A stretch of 64,000 nt of DNA from JBDIAG01 sp047974565 (lineage in GTDB: Bacteria; Actinomycetota; Actinomycetes; Actinomycetales; CAWJMD01): positions 96,820 to 160,819 of the forward strand of contig JBKECN010000030.1 in assembly GCA_047974565.1 (NCBI GenBank), given 5' to 3'. The position numbers and the translations under genes are program-made. Of the stretch, positions 53,306-61,211 are shown one piece after another. The stretch's first letter is position 1. Every line of letters begins with the position of its first letter. The notes below the pieces were generated by a model. That model worked only from the letters and a program-made list of their open reading frames with translations. It had not been told where the DNA came from and did no database searches.

Positions 53306-54534
53306 GCGAGCAACCGGCCGGACCCGGGCGCGACCCAGGGCTCCAGGGGGCCAGCTCGGTCGAGGAGTCCGAGCGCCTGCGACGGTGGCGACTGCTTCTG
53401 GGCAGCCCGGCCGAAAACTTGTGCACTGCAGGGCTCGACGCCGACGACGCGCGGATCGACGCCGCGCTTGCCGCGCTCTACGACGCCCGCCCCCCTCAGC
53501 GGGGGAAAGGCAAGCGCAGCGCCGGACTGGGCGGCTCCGCACCGAGCGTTGCTCGCTGGCTCGGCGACATCCGCAGTCACTTTCCCAACCGCGTCGTGCA
53601 AGTGATGCAGAAGGACGCCGTCGACCGGCTCGGCCTGGCCCGGCTGCTGATGGAACCCGAACTGCTGCAATCGGTGCAGCCGAACGTCCACCTCGTCGGC
53701 ACGCTTATCGGCCTGAAGAACCACATCCCCGAGCGAACCAAGAACACCGCCCGTGCGGTGGTACGGCACGTGGTGGAGGAGATCGAGGAGCGGATCGCGA
53801 GCAAGACCACCGCAGCCGTCTCCGGCGCTCTCAACCGGGCGGCTCGGATCCGCCGGCCCAGGCTCAGCGACGTCGACTGGAACGCCACCATCCGGGCGAA
53901 CCTGGCCACCTACCTACCCGAGCATCGCACGATCGTTCCGGAGCGGTTGATCGGCTACGGCCGGCGACAACAGACCTTCAGCAAGGAGGTCGTGCTGGCC
54001 ATCGACCAGTCCGGCTCGATGGCCAACTCGCTGGTCTACTCCTCGGTCTTCGGGGCGGTGCTGGCCTCCATCCGGGCGCTGAAGACCTCCCTGGTGGTGT
54101 TCGACACCGAGGTCGTCGATCTGACCGACCAGCTCAGCGACCCGGTCGATGTGTTGTTCGGAGCTCAACTCGGAGGTGGCACCCACATCAACAAGGCCAT
54201 CGCCTATTGCGAAGGCCTCATCACTCGCCCTCGCGACGCGATCTTCGTGCTCATCAGTGACCTGTACGAGGGCGGCGTGCGCGAAGAGATGCTTCGTCGG
54301 ATGCGTGCGTTGAACGCCGCCGGCGTGCAGGTGGTGGTGCTGCTCGCCCTCAGCGACGAGGGCGCACCCGCGTACGATCACGAGATCGCCGCCGCGCTCG
54401 GCGAACTGGGGATTCCCGCGTTCGCCTGTACCCCCGATGCCTTTCCCGACCTACTGACGGTCGCGCTGACCGGAGGCGATATCGGGGCCTGGGCGGAGCG
54501 TGACCAGGCCGCCCGGGAGCGGCCTGGCCGTTGA
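53302..54534 (+). CDS. VWA-domain protein of the MoxR-VWA cassette
   Basis: A 410-residue protein whose GTG lies inside the previous stop. The N-terminal half (1-215) is helical and basic. The C-terminal VWA domain has an intact MIDAS: Asp235, Ser237 and Ser239 in AIDQSGSM, Thr294 in GGGTHINKA, and Asp320 in LISDLYEGG. VWA domains bind a partner through a divalent metal and are classical clients or partners of MoxR ATPases. No signal peptide or membrane helix is seen, so the complex is likely cytosolic. It is the last gene of the unit; only a weak stem follows. Confidence 0.92.
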   Translation: MSEQPAGPGRDPGLQGASSVEESERLRRWRLLLGSPAENLCTAGLDADDARIDAALAALYDARPPQRGKGKRSAGLGGSAPSVARWLGDIRSHFPNRVVQVMQKDAVDRLGLARLLMEPELLQSVQPNVHLVGTLIGLKNHIPERTKNTARAVVRHVVEEIEERIASKTTAAVSGALNRAARIRRPRLSDVDWNATIRANLATYLPEHRTIVPERLIGYGRRQQTFSKEVVLAIDQSGSMANSLVYSSVFGAVLASIRALKTSLVVFDTEVVDLTDQLSDPVDVLFGAQLGGGTHINKAIAYCEGLITRPRDAIFVLISDLYEGGVREEMLRRMRALNAAGVQVVVLLALSDEGAPAYDHEIAAALGELGIPAFACTPDAFPDLLTVALTGGDIGAWAERDQAARERPGR

Positions 54535-54555
54535 GCCGACAGGCCGAGGGTGAGA

Positions 54556-54957
54556 TCAGGAACCTGCGATGTTCACGTGCCAGAGGATGCCGAACCTGTC
54601 TTTGAGCAGGCCGTAATCGTCGCCCCACATCTGGCGCTGCAGGGGCATGATGACTTCCCCGCCCTCGGCGAGCTCCTCCCAGTAGCCCCGCAACGAGATG
54701 CCCTCGTCCCCGGACAGGCTGATCTGGACGTTGGTGCCCTCCTGGTATGACATGCCCATGCCCTCGGCGGTGTCACTGGCGAAGATGTGGAAGCCGGCCG
54801 GGGTCTCCAGAGCGGCGTGCATGATGCCGTCCGCGTCCAGGCCCGACTCCCGGAAGGTCATCTTCTGCACCGTGCCACCGAGCGCATGCGCGTAGAAATC
54901 CATCGCCTCGGCGCAGTTGCCATTGAACGTGATGTACGGGTTGAGCTGCTGGGCCAT
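54556..54957 (-). CDS. VOC/glyoxalase-fold protein (PhnB-like)
   Basis: A 133-residue protein matching PhnB-like members of the vicinal oxygen chelate fold: PYITFNGNCAEAMDFYAHAL at the start, IMHAALETPAGFHIFASD, and a final MWGDDYGLLKDRFGILWHVN. Function in these stand-alone forms is unknown, and metal ligands are only partly kept. The ATG at 54955-54957 has GGAGG eight bases upstream. It converges with the cassette end, and its start is not shared with any neighbour. Confidence 0.9.
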   Translation of the reverse strand: MAQQLNPYITFNGNCAEAMDFYAHALGGTVQKMTFRESGLDADGIMHAALETPAGFHIFASDTAEGMGMSYQEGTNVQISLSGDEGISLRGYWEELAEGGEVIMPLQRQMWGDDYGLLKDRFGILWHVNIAGS

Positions 54958-55114
54958 CGTCTCGACCTCCAGATCGACTCCTTGGACACCACTCTTGCGG
55001 TGTCCGGGCACACGCTAGTGGGCAGCACTGACATGGATGATGTGAAACGGCTGGCGGCCCGATCCGGGGAGGAACTGAGGTGCAGTCGAGACGACAGAAC
55101 CACACCCCCGGCCG

Positions 55115-55456
55115 TCAGGTCCGCAGGATCTTCTCCATCGCCTTTCCCTTGGCCAGTTCGTCGACGAGTTTGTCCAGGTAGCGGATCTTCTGCATCAGCG
55201 GATCCGGGACGTCCTGCACCCGCACTCCGCAGACCGATCCGGTGATCAGTGAGGCGTTGGGATGAAGCCGGGCGTCGGCGAAGAACTCCTCGAAGGTGGT
55301 CTCCGAGTCCAGGTGCGCCTGCAGGGCGTCGGCGTCGAAGCCGGTCAGCCAGCTGATCACCTCGTCCAGTTCGGCCTGGCTGCGGCCCTTCGTGGTGACC
55401 TTGCGGACGTAGTGCGGATAGACCGATGCCACGCTGGTGTTGAAGATCCGGCTCAC
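55115..55456 (-). CDS. DUF2200 domain protein
   Basis: A 113-residue protein matching DUF2200 from end to end: RIFNTSVASVYPHYVRKV, WLTGFDADALQAHL, GSVCGVRVQDVPDPLMQKIR and the closing LDELAKGKAMEKIL-like helix. Function is unknown. The GTG at 55454-55456 is where the family begins; the frame continues upstream to 55516 but that part is not conserved and overlaps a small direct repeat. No strong ribosome binding site is visible. Confidence 0.83.
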   Translation of the reverse strand: MSRIFNTSVASVYPHYVRKVTTKGRSQAELDEVISWLTGFDADALQAHLDSETTFEEFFADARLHPNASLITGSVCGVRVQDVPDPLMQKIRYLDKLVDELAKGKAMEKILRT

Positions 55457-55484
55457 CGGCTCAGGGTAGATCGCCTGCACCAGT

Positions 55485-55515
55485 GGGGACGCAATCCACA
55501 GGGGGACGCAATCCA
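55485..55515. repeat. Short direct repeat
   Basis: GGGGACGCAATCCA occurs twice, at 55485-55498 and 55502-55515, 17 bases apart. It lies just upstream of the DUF2200 start chosen here. It may be a binding site or a slippage duplication. Confidence 0.75.
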
Positions 55516-55620
55516 ACTGTGCGTCCGGGAATTGCCTCCTGGCCCATGGACGTGGGCGGCGAGTGGAGATTCCACCCGCCGCCCACGCGGTGCCTGTTCA
55601 GCCGGAAGCGTCGTCCTCGC

Positions 55621-58206
55621 TCAGTGTCCGTTCACGGTCACCTCGGCGACGCCGAGGTAGCCGGAGACCTGACGCTGCACGCGCACGTACCGTCCGTTCG
55701 CACCGTCCGCGGAGAAGGTCGCGCTCGTCCCGACGGTCGGCACGCTGATCACCTTGATGCTCGGGTCGTTGAGCAGGTCGCTCAACGCCCGGCCGGTCAT
55801 CGGGGTGTTGGAGATGAGCAGCACCGAGTCGTTGAGCCGGTCCTGGCAGCAGTCACCCCGGTTCAGCAACTCGATGCTGCTGATGGTCCGGGTGGTGCCC
55901 AGGTCCACCTCCCACCAGGGCTGGACCTCGCCGATCGTGCTGGCCACGCTGCCACTGGCCCACGCGGTGTCCGGGCTGCCGTCGACGGCCCGGAACGCCT
56001 CCCCGCCGGGCCAGGTGCTGCTCTGGGTGGCCGGACGGTTGAGGGCGACGTTGACGTCCGTGGGGGCAGCGACCGTGACCGTTCCACAGTCCAGGTCGTT
56101 GTTCACTCCACCTTCGCGGTAGCGCACCACGTAAGCATGTGCCCCGACGCTGGCGGAGGTGTCGGTGTAGCTCGTGGTCGACACCGAGGTGAGATAGCTG
56201 CCATCCCGGCGCACCGAATAGTTGGAAGCACCGGTGTCGGTCCAGCCGAGCACCGGCTGCCCGCTCCCGTCGAGGGTCGCGGTGCACACCGCGGTACCAC
56301 CGCCGCCACCTGCCCCGAGCGAGGTCCCGCAATCCAGGTCGGTCGTCACGCCGCCACTGCGGTAGCGCACGACGTAGGAGTGGGCCAGGCCGCCGGTCGC
56401 GGTGTCGGTGTAGCTGGTTGCCGAGACGGAGGTCAGGTAGGAACCGTCGCGGCGAACCGCGTAGGCCGAGACCCCGGCGTCCTGCCAGGTGAGTGAGGCG
56501 TCACCGTTGGCGGCCGTGGTCACCGAGCACTGACCGGTGACCCCGCCACCCTCGCCCACGGTCACCGCGGAGGTGGTCCAGCCGGACGGGCGTCCGGCGT
56601 AGTCGAGGGCGCGAGCCTCCAGCGTGTACGCGCCGGTGGCCAACGTGGTCTGGAGGTTCCAGTCCACGTCGACTCCGGGGCGGGTCAGGCCGAGATCGGC
56701 GGTGCGCGTTGCCCCGGTGAAGGAGAAGCTGCCGTCCGCCTGGAGGTAACGTCCGGCCGAGTCGCGCACCCGCACCTGCACTTGGCGAAGCCGGATGTCG
56801 TCCCGCGCGGTGCCCTGCAGGGTGACCTGCGGGCCGGCCTGCGGGGTCTGAGTGGCGATGGCCACCGTGGGTGCCTGACTGTCGACGGTGGCGGCGCCGA
56901 AGTCGAAGAAGCCGCCCCGGCCGGTGCGCACCCCGCCGAGCCAGGTGCCGTCGCCGCCTACCAGCAGACCCCGGGCGGTCGGCTTGAGGGTCAGCACGCC
57001 GCGATACACGTCCGTGCCCGGGTCCCAGGCCAGGGGAGTGCCGTCGGTGGGGTTGAGGGCCGCGATCTGCCAGCGGTAGGCCCCGTTCTGCGGGTACGCG
57101 GCGGTGGTCCCCGAACAGGTCTTGTCGGTATAGCGGCCGCTGCCGTCCAGGTCGGTCGGGCCGGGGCCGGAGGCGATCTTGCAGAAGTGGCCGCCGGTGT
57201 AGATGGCCTGGTTGGTCACGGCGAGGGCGTACACCGAGTCCTGGTGGTCCTTGGTCCACAGCCGCGCCGGCTCCGGGGTGTCCACCACCGGGAAGGCGAA
57301 GACTGCGCCGGTGCTCACCAGCACGAAGAACGAACCGTCCTGCGACATGGAGCCGTCCGCGGGGGCGTAGTTCAGGTACCTGGCGCCCTCGTCGTAGTTG
57401 TTGACGCTGAACGGAGTCAGACGCGGATTGGCCGGATCGGAGACGTCGAAGATGGCTGCGCCGCGGTGCCGTTCACCATTGATCGTGTCGGCGGTGTGCA
57501 CGACGACCATCCGGGTGTCATCGGGAGTGAAGCCCACGAAGCGGATGTTCTGCCCTGCGCCGCGTCGGCCCGCGGTCCCGTCGAAGACGAAGGAGAAGGC
57601 CGTGTTCGGCTTACCGGTGGCCACATCGAGTTCGGCCAGCCGGTGAATGGGGTTGCCGCGGACCCGGGTGAAGACGCCCCCGATGAACATCCGCTGGTCG
57701 TTGAGGAAGGAGATCTCCTTGACCTCGCCGTCGGTGTCCGCTCGCCAGGACTGCACCACGGAACCGTCCAGCAGGCTGAGCCGGGCGACGTTCTTGCGGG
57801 CTGTCCCCGAGACGGTGGTGAACTTGCCGCCGATGATCACGCTGTGCGTGTCGGGTGCCAAGGCGATGGAGGTCAGCGTTCCGTCGATGGTTGGTCGGAA
57901 GGAGGCGATGAGGTCGCCGGTGTCGATGTCGAAGGCCACCACGGACGGCTGGGAGATGACCGTGCCGTTCTTGTCCTCGACCTGGGTGAAGTTCCCGGCC
58001 GCGACGACATACTCCTCGTTGGCGTCCATGTCCAGCACTTCGCCGTCGAGGATCTTGGGGAAGTCGGCCCGCGGTGTCTCCGGCACGACGGCCGGGTGAT
58101 TGATCGGCTGCTGGGCCAGTGCCGGTGGCGCGGCCGACAGCCCCAAGGCCGTCGCCAGGACCAGCGCGACCACTCCCGGTAGCGGGAGCCGGAGAACCTT
58201 GCGCAT
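55621..58206 (-). CDS. Large secreted protein with propeller, repeat and F-lectin-like domains
   Basis: An 861-residue exported protein. Residues 1-32 form a Sec signal peptide. Residues 40-460 look like a beta-propeller (repeats such as LDMDANEEYVVAAGNF and GGKFTTVSGTARKNVARL). Two fibronectin-like repeats follow (about 560-624 and 640-705) sharing VRRDGSYLTSVS-TSYTDT. A C-terminal F5/8-type or F-type-lectin-like domain (716-861) has NVALNRPATQSS, WWEVDLG and the R-x-D-x4-R pattern RGDCCQDR used by fucose-binding lectins; the usual His before it is missing. It probably binds glycans outside the cell. The ATG at 58206 is chosen for the signal peptide; an ATG at 58236 is in frame. Confidence 0.85.
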   Translation of the reverse strand: MRKVLRLPLPGVVALVLATALGLSAAPPALAQQPINHPAVVPETPRADFPKILDGEVLDMDANEEYVVAAGNFTQVEDKNGTVISQPSVVAFDIDTGDLIASFRPTIDGTLTSIALAPDTHSVIIGGKFTTVSGTARKNVARLSLLDGSVVQSWRADTDGEVKEISFLNDQRMFIGGVFTRVRGNPIHRLAELDVATGKPNTAFSFVFDGTAGRRGAGQNIRFVGFTPDDTRMVVVHTADTINGERHRGAAIFDVSDPANPRLTPFSVNNYDEGARYLNYAPADGSMSQDGSFFVLVSTGAVFAFPVVDTPEPARLWTKDHQDSVYALAVTNQAIYTGGHFCKIASGPGPTDLDGSGRYTDKTCSGTTAAYPQNGAYRWQIAALNPTDGTPLAWDPGTDVYRGVLTLKPTARGLLVGGDGTWLGGVRTGRGGFFDFGAATVDSQAPTVAIATQTPQAGPQVTLQGTARDDIRLRQVQVRVRDSAGRYLQADGSFSFTGATRTADLGLTRPGVDVDWNLQTTLATGAYTLEARALDYAGRPSGWTTSAVTVGEGGGVTGQCSVTTAANGDASLTWQDAGVSAYAVRRDGSYLTSVSATSYTDTATGGLAHSYVVRYRSGGVTTDLDCGTSLGAGGGGGTAVCTATLDGSGQPVLGWTDTGASNYSVRRDGSYLTSVSTTSYTDTSASVGAHAYVVRYREGGVNNDLDCGTVTVAAPTDVNVALNRPATQSSTWPGGEAFRAVDGSPDTAWASGSVASTIGEVQPWWEVDLGTTRTISSIELLNRGDCCQDRLNDSVLLISNTPMTGRALSDLLNDPSIKVISVPTVGTSATFSADGANGRYVRVQRQVSGYLGVAEVTVNGH

Positions 58207-58683
58207 CGCTCTACTCTCATTGGGTTCGATGAACACTCTGCGTGACTGTTCCCGAGTTTACGGACCGGTTCACGCCCGTTGACAGGCTCCGTCGCCTGGA
58301 ACCGATCGGTATCAGGGAGTCACTGGACAGCACCCTCCGACCCCGGTCGACTCGTCCGAAACGCGCCAGTCGGATCGGGGTGATGCGGTCGGCGAGCCGG
58401 GGCGAATGTCGTAAGGCTTGTGATGCGAATCACATCGTCAATGCGAGTCACCACTTACCGGGCGAACCTCTCGTCGTGGCGCAGGTGGTGCGAACGTGCC
58501 TGGTGCCACTGGATAGGGTCGTGCCTTCGCGGTGCGGCCGTGTCCCGACCGTCCCGCGGGCCGAGCTGCGGGTGGTCGCCCGCCCGATGCCGACCGGTAG
58601 CGCCACGTCCGCCCGATGCTGGAAAGCGTGTCTGCTCGCTCCGGGTCTTAAGTGTGGTGAATATCTGGCCGGGCGGAGTTACC
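58207..58683. other. Divergent intergenic region with a CRP-like site
   Basis: About 480 bases between the secreted protein gene and the hydroxylase gene. A perfect CRP/GlxR-type palindrome is present at 58419-58434, described separately. Frames on the forward strand upstream of the hydroxylase are Arg/Ser-rich and not gene-like. A GGCGGAG ribosome binding site closes the region. Confidence 0.4.
58419..58434. promoter_or_regulatory. CRP/GlxR-type binding site
   Basis: TGTGATGCGAATCACA fits the TGTGA-N6-TCACA consensus of CRP and its actinobacterial relative GlxR exactly. It lies about 213 bases before the secreted lectin gene and 250 bases before the hydroxylase gene, so it could regulate either by cAMP signalling. 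Confidence 0.6.
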
Positions 58684-59958
58684 GTGGATGGGATGCGGGT
58701 CGATCTGACCGTTGTGGCGATCCCGGCCTACCTCGCGGGCATGGGGGTCGAATACGCCTGGCAGCGTCGACACCCGGCTCCCCTCGGGGGTCCCCGTGCC
58801 GAATCCTGCGATAACTCGCCGGATGTGGGGGCCAGGTACGGCGGCCGCCCGGGCGACTACCGGCTCGAGGACACTCTCGCCTCCCTGACGATGGGCGTTG
58901 GCTCGCTGCTCGTTCCCTTGGTGACCCGCCGGCTGCTGGCTGGGCTGGCGCCCGGTGCAGGCCGGTGGGGACGGATCCCGATCGCCGTGGCATTGACCGC
59001 CGCGGCAGCTACCACCGTCGCGGACCTGCTGGGTCGCCGATCGCCGGACGGTCGGCTGCCGGAGGCCGGAGTGCTTGCGCAGCGATCCGACGCGCGGCCC
59101 GGTTCGCGCGAGTCCTCGCGCTCAGGCCTGCTCGCCGACACCACCACCCGGGGGCGTCGACCTCAGCTGCGGCGGCTCACCGGTGCTCTGGCCGCCTCCG
59201 CCGTGCTGTCCACGGCCGTCGCGGCCTCTGCCGCGTGGACGGCCGGCACCAGCGCCGATCGATTGTTCGCCCGTCACTCTCGCGATCTGGGGTCCGGGGC
59301 GACGGCCTGGGCGGTGGCGCTGTTGGGCTGGGACTTCCTCTACTACTGGAACCACCGGATGATGCACGAGAGCAGGTGGCTGTGGGCGTTACATGTGGTG
59401 CACCACAGCAGCGAGCGCTACAACCTCTCGACCGCGCTGCGCCAACCCGTTGCGGAGGGGTTCACGCTCAACGTCCCGTATGGAGTTCTTGCGCTGGCCG
59501 GGGTGCGGCCTGCGCTCATCCAGCAGGCCAGAGCCCTGCATCTGATCTACCAGTTCTGGATCCACACCGAGGTGGTCGGCTCGCTCGGGCGTCTGGAAAC
59601 CGTCTTCAACACCCCTTCGCACCACCGGGTGCACCACGGCTCGAACAGCCAGTATCTGGACCGTAACCACGGCAGCGTGCTCATCGTGTGGGACCGACTG
59701 TTCGGCACCTTCGAACCCGAAGACGAGCGTGTGGTCTACGGGCTCACCCGCAACATCGACACCTTCAACCCGATCGTCATCGCCACGCACGAGTGGCGGG
59801 ACATCGTTCACGACATTGCCGACGCCAGCACGTGGCGGGACCGGTGGTCTTTTCTCGTCCGCGGCCCCGGGTGGGCGTACGCCCGGCGCGTTGACCCACG
59901 AAACGAACCCGCCGACGCCACGCAGGCACGCCTGGCACCCGTCGACGAGTCCGCCTGA
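58684..59958 (+). CDS. Sterol desaturase/fatty-acid hydroxylase family protein
   Basis: A 424-residue membrane enzyme. The di-iron His boxes are present: HRMMHE, HVVHHSS and HRVHHGSN, with a further HTEVVG. They lie in the last 55 percent of the protein, and N-terminal helices precede them. The stretch about 105-200 contains a Pro/Arg/Ser-rich segment that is unusual for the family and may be a cytosolic loop. The family hydroxylates or desaturates lipids. The GTG at 58684 has GCGGAG six bases upstream; the ATG at 58693 would lack a suitable site. Confidence 0.88.
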   Translation: MDGMRVDLTVVAIPAYLAGMGVEYAWQRRHPAPLGGPRAESCDNSPDVGARYGGRPGDYRLEDTLASLTMGVGSLLVPLVTRRLLAGLAPGAGRWGRIPIAVALTAAAATTVADLLGRRSPDGRLPEAGVLAQRSDARPGSRESSRSGLLADTTTRGRRPQLRRLTGALAASAVLSTAVAASAAWTAGTSADRLFARHSRDLGSGATAWAVALLGWDFLYYWNHRMMHESRWLWALHVVHHSSERYNLSTALRQPVAEGFTLNVPYGVLALAGVRPALIQQARALHLIYQFWIHTEVVGSLGRLETVFNTPSHHRVHHGSNSQYLDRNHGSVLIVWDRLFGTFEPEDERVVYGLTRNIDTFNPIVIATHEWRDIVHDIADASTWRDRWSFLVRGPGWAYARRVDPRNEPADATQARLAPVDESA

Positions 59959-60009
59959 CCCGGCGCCTGTGAACAACCTGGCTCGACGTCGCATCGCCTC
60001 GACAGCCGC

Positions 60010-60039
60010 TTGCCTTGTTGCAACTATTGCAGTGTAATC
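60010..60039 (+). promoter_or_regulatory. Promoter candidate for a leaderless gene
   Basis: TTGCCT at 60010-60015 and TGTAAT at 60034-60039 are 18 bases apart, resembling -35 and -10 hexamers. The ATG at 60045 begins five bases after the -10 and no Shine-Dalgarno is present, so the transcript probably starts at or close to the ATG. Confidence 0.5.
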
Positions 60040-60044
60040 ATCGT

Positions 60045-60542
60045 ATGAGTGATATCAGTGCATGGTTCGAAGGTCGCCTTCCGGATGAGTGGTTCACCGA
60101 GTCGGCGAGCATCACGGTCGACCGAGACGAGATCCTCGTGGTGGGACGCCTAGCCGAGCCGACGGTTGAGGGCGATGACACTGACCTGCCAGCCGCCGAG
60201 GCCGGTCGGCTCCAGCGCTTCCGGGAGGACACCCGGTCTCGCCGGATGCGGATCGCGGACGAAGCGGAGGCCCGGTTCGGCCGCAAGGTGGCCTGGGGAG
60301 CGGAGTGCGGTAGCACCCGCCAGGTGTTCACCACCCTGGCCGTGCCGGTGATGACCCGGCTCCGCCAGCCCGAGCGCCTGGTGTTGGACACCCTCGTCGA
60401 GGCGGGCGTGGCGCGTTCTCGCTCGGACGCCTTGGCCTGGTCCGTGCGTCTGGTGGGTCGGCACCAGAAGGAATGGATCGAGCAACTGCGCCAAGCCCTG
60501 GTCAATGTCGAGGCGGCCCGGGAGGCGGGTCCGCGGGCCTGA
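60045..60542 (+). CDS. Conserved actinobacterial protein of unknown function
   Basis: A 165-residue protein with a pattern I know from many actinobacterial genomes: MSDISAWFEGRLPDEWF, ITVDRDEILVVGRL, and RRMRIADEAEARFGRKVAWG, then VMTRLRQPERLVLDTLVEAG and ARSRSDALAWSVRLVG. The family has no assigned function. The last 70 residues are helical and could form a ribbon- or winged-helix-like dimer. The ATG at 60045 lacks a ribosome binding site but sits behind a promoter that fits leaderless translation. Confidence 0.8.
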   Translation: MSDISAWFEGRLPDEWFTESASITVDRDEILVVGRLAEPTVEGDDTDLPAAEAGRLQRFREDTRSRRMRIADEAEARFGRKVAWGAECGSTRQVFTTLAVPVMTRLRQPERLVLDTLVEAGVARSRSDALAWSVRLVGRHQKEWIEQLRQALVNVEAAREAGPRA

Positions 60543-60576
60543 GTTCAGCGGTGCACGCCCTTCGCAGCGTCGGTCC

Positions 60577-60945
60577 TTAGCCTGCGGCCTCTTCGCTGTG
60601 GTCAACGGCTGCTCGCACCTCGATGGCGCCGTCCGGTTCTGCCAACACCTGGCAGATCTCCAGCAGGTCATCGATGTCGTCACTTTCGACGGTGTAGAAG
60701 GCGCCGAGCTGCTCGACACTTTCGGCATACGGGCCGTCAGTGATCGAGATCCTGCCGTCAGACTTGGTCAGCGTCTTCGTCTCAGCGGATGGCGTGAGCT
60801 CCTGACCGCCGGTGAGCTGGTGCCCGCGGGCTTCCAGGAGCGCGGCGAACTTCTCGTGCCGCTCGAAGACGTCAGCCTGCTGGTCTTCGGACATTCCTGC
60901 CCATGCGGACTCGTTCCCCGTGAGCAGAACTGTGTAGGTCGTCAT
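60577..60945 (-). CDS. YCII/DGPF-domain protein
   Basis: A 122-residue protein of the YCII-related (DGPF) family: MTTYTVLLTGNESAW at the start, then TKTLTKSDGRISITDGPYAESVEQ-like segment (residues 58-80, motif DGPYAE) and FYTVESDDIDDLLEIC. DGPF proteins are the genetic partners of ECF42 sigma factors; a sigma gene of that type is divergent, 266 bases away. AAGGAAG lies 10 bases before the ATG. An ECF42-type promoter is visible upstream (61008-61034). Confidence 0.9.
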   Translation of the reverse strand: MTTYTVLLTGNESAWAGMSEDQQADVFERHEKFAALLEARGHQLTGGQELTPSAETKTLTKSDGRISITDGPYAESVEQLGAFYTVESDDIDDLLEICQVLAEPDGAIEVRAAVDHSEEAAG

Positions 60946-61007
60946 GATCTGTCGCTTCCTTCGCGTCGTGATGGTGAACGAGCGCGACTGCAGCCCGTCA
61001 CCGTGAT

Positions 61008-61034
61008 GACGCGCGACAGGCTGTCAGATCGACA
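61008..61034 (-). promoter_or_regulatory. Candidate ECF42 promoter of the YCII gene
   Basis: On the reverse strand TGTCGA (61034-61029) and CGTC (61011-61008) are 17 bases apart, about 63 bases before the YCII-gene start. From memory, ECF42 sigma factors recognise TGTCGA at -35 and CGA/CGTC-like sequence at -10. The gene would then be a direct target of the divergent sigma factor. Confidence 0.55.
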
Positions 61035-61211
61035 CAGCCGGATAAGAATCTCGAGATCGACGTCGCCTCCGATTCGCGGCCGACTCGTGTGGTTCACTGG
61101 CGCAGATCACCTAACGTGTTTCTGGAACGGTCGACCGCCCGCGCGCACGATCGCCTGAACGAGTTACCGCGGCTTGGCGTCGAGACCGCGGCGAGCGGAA
61201 GCGAGTCCACT

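Noticed and set aside
55457..55516. Longer N-terminus of the DUF2200 protein
   Set aside because: The family starts at the RIFNTS region; the upstream 20 codons are unconserved and include a direct repeat.
56782..58182. A 466-codon forward frame opposite the secreted lectin-like protein
   Set aside because: The reverse gene has a signal peptide and repeated domains; this frame has neither.
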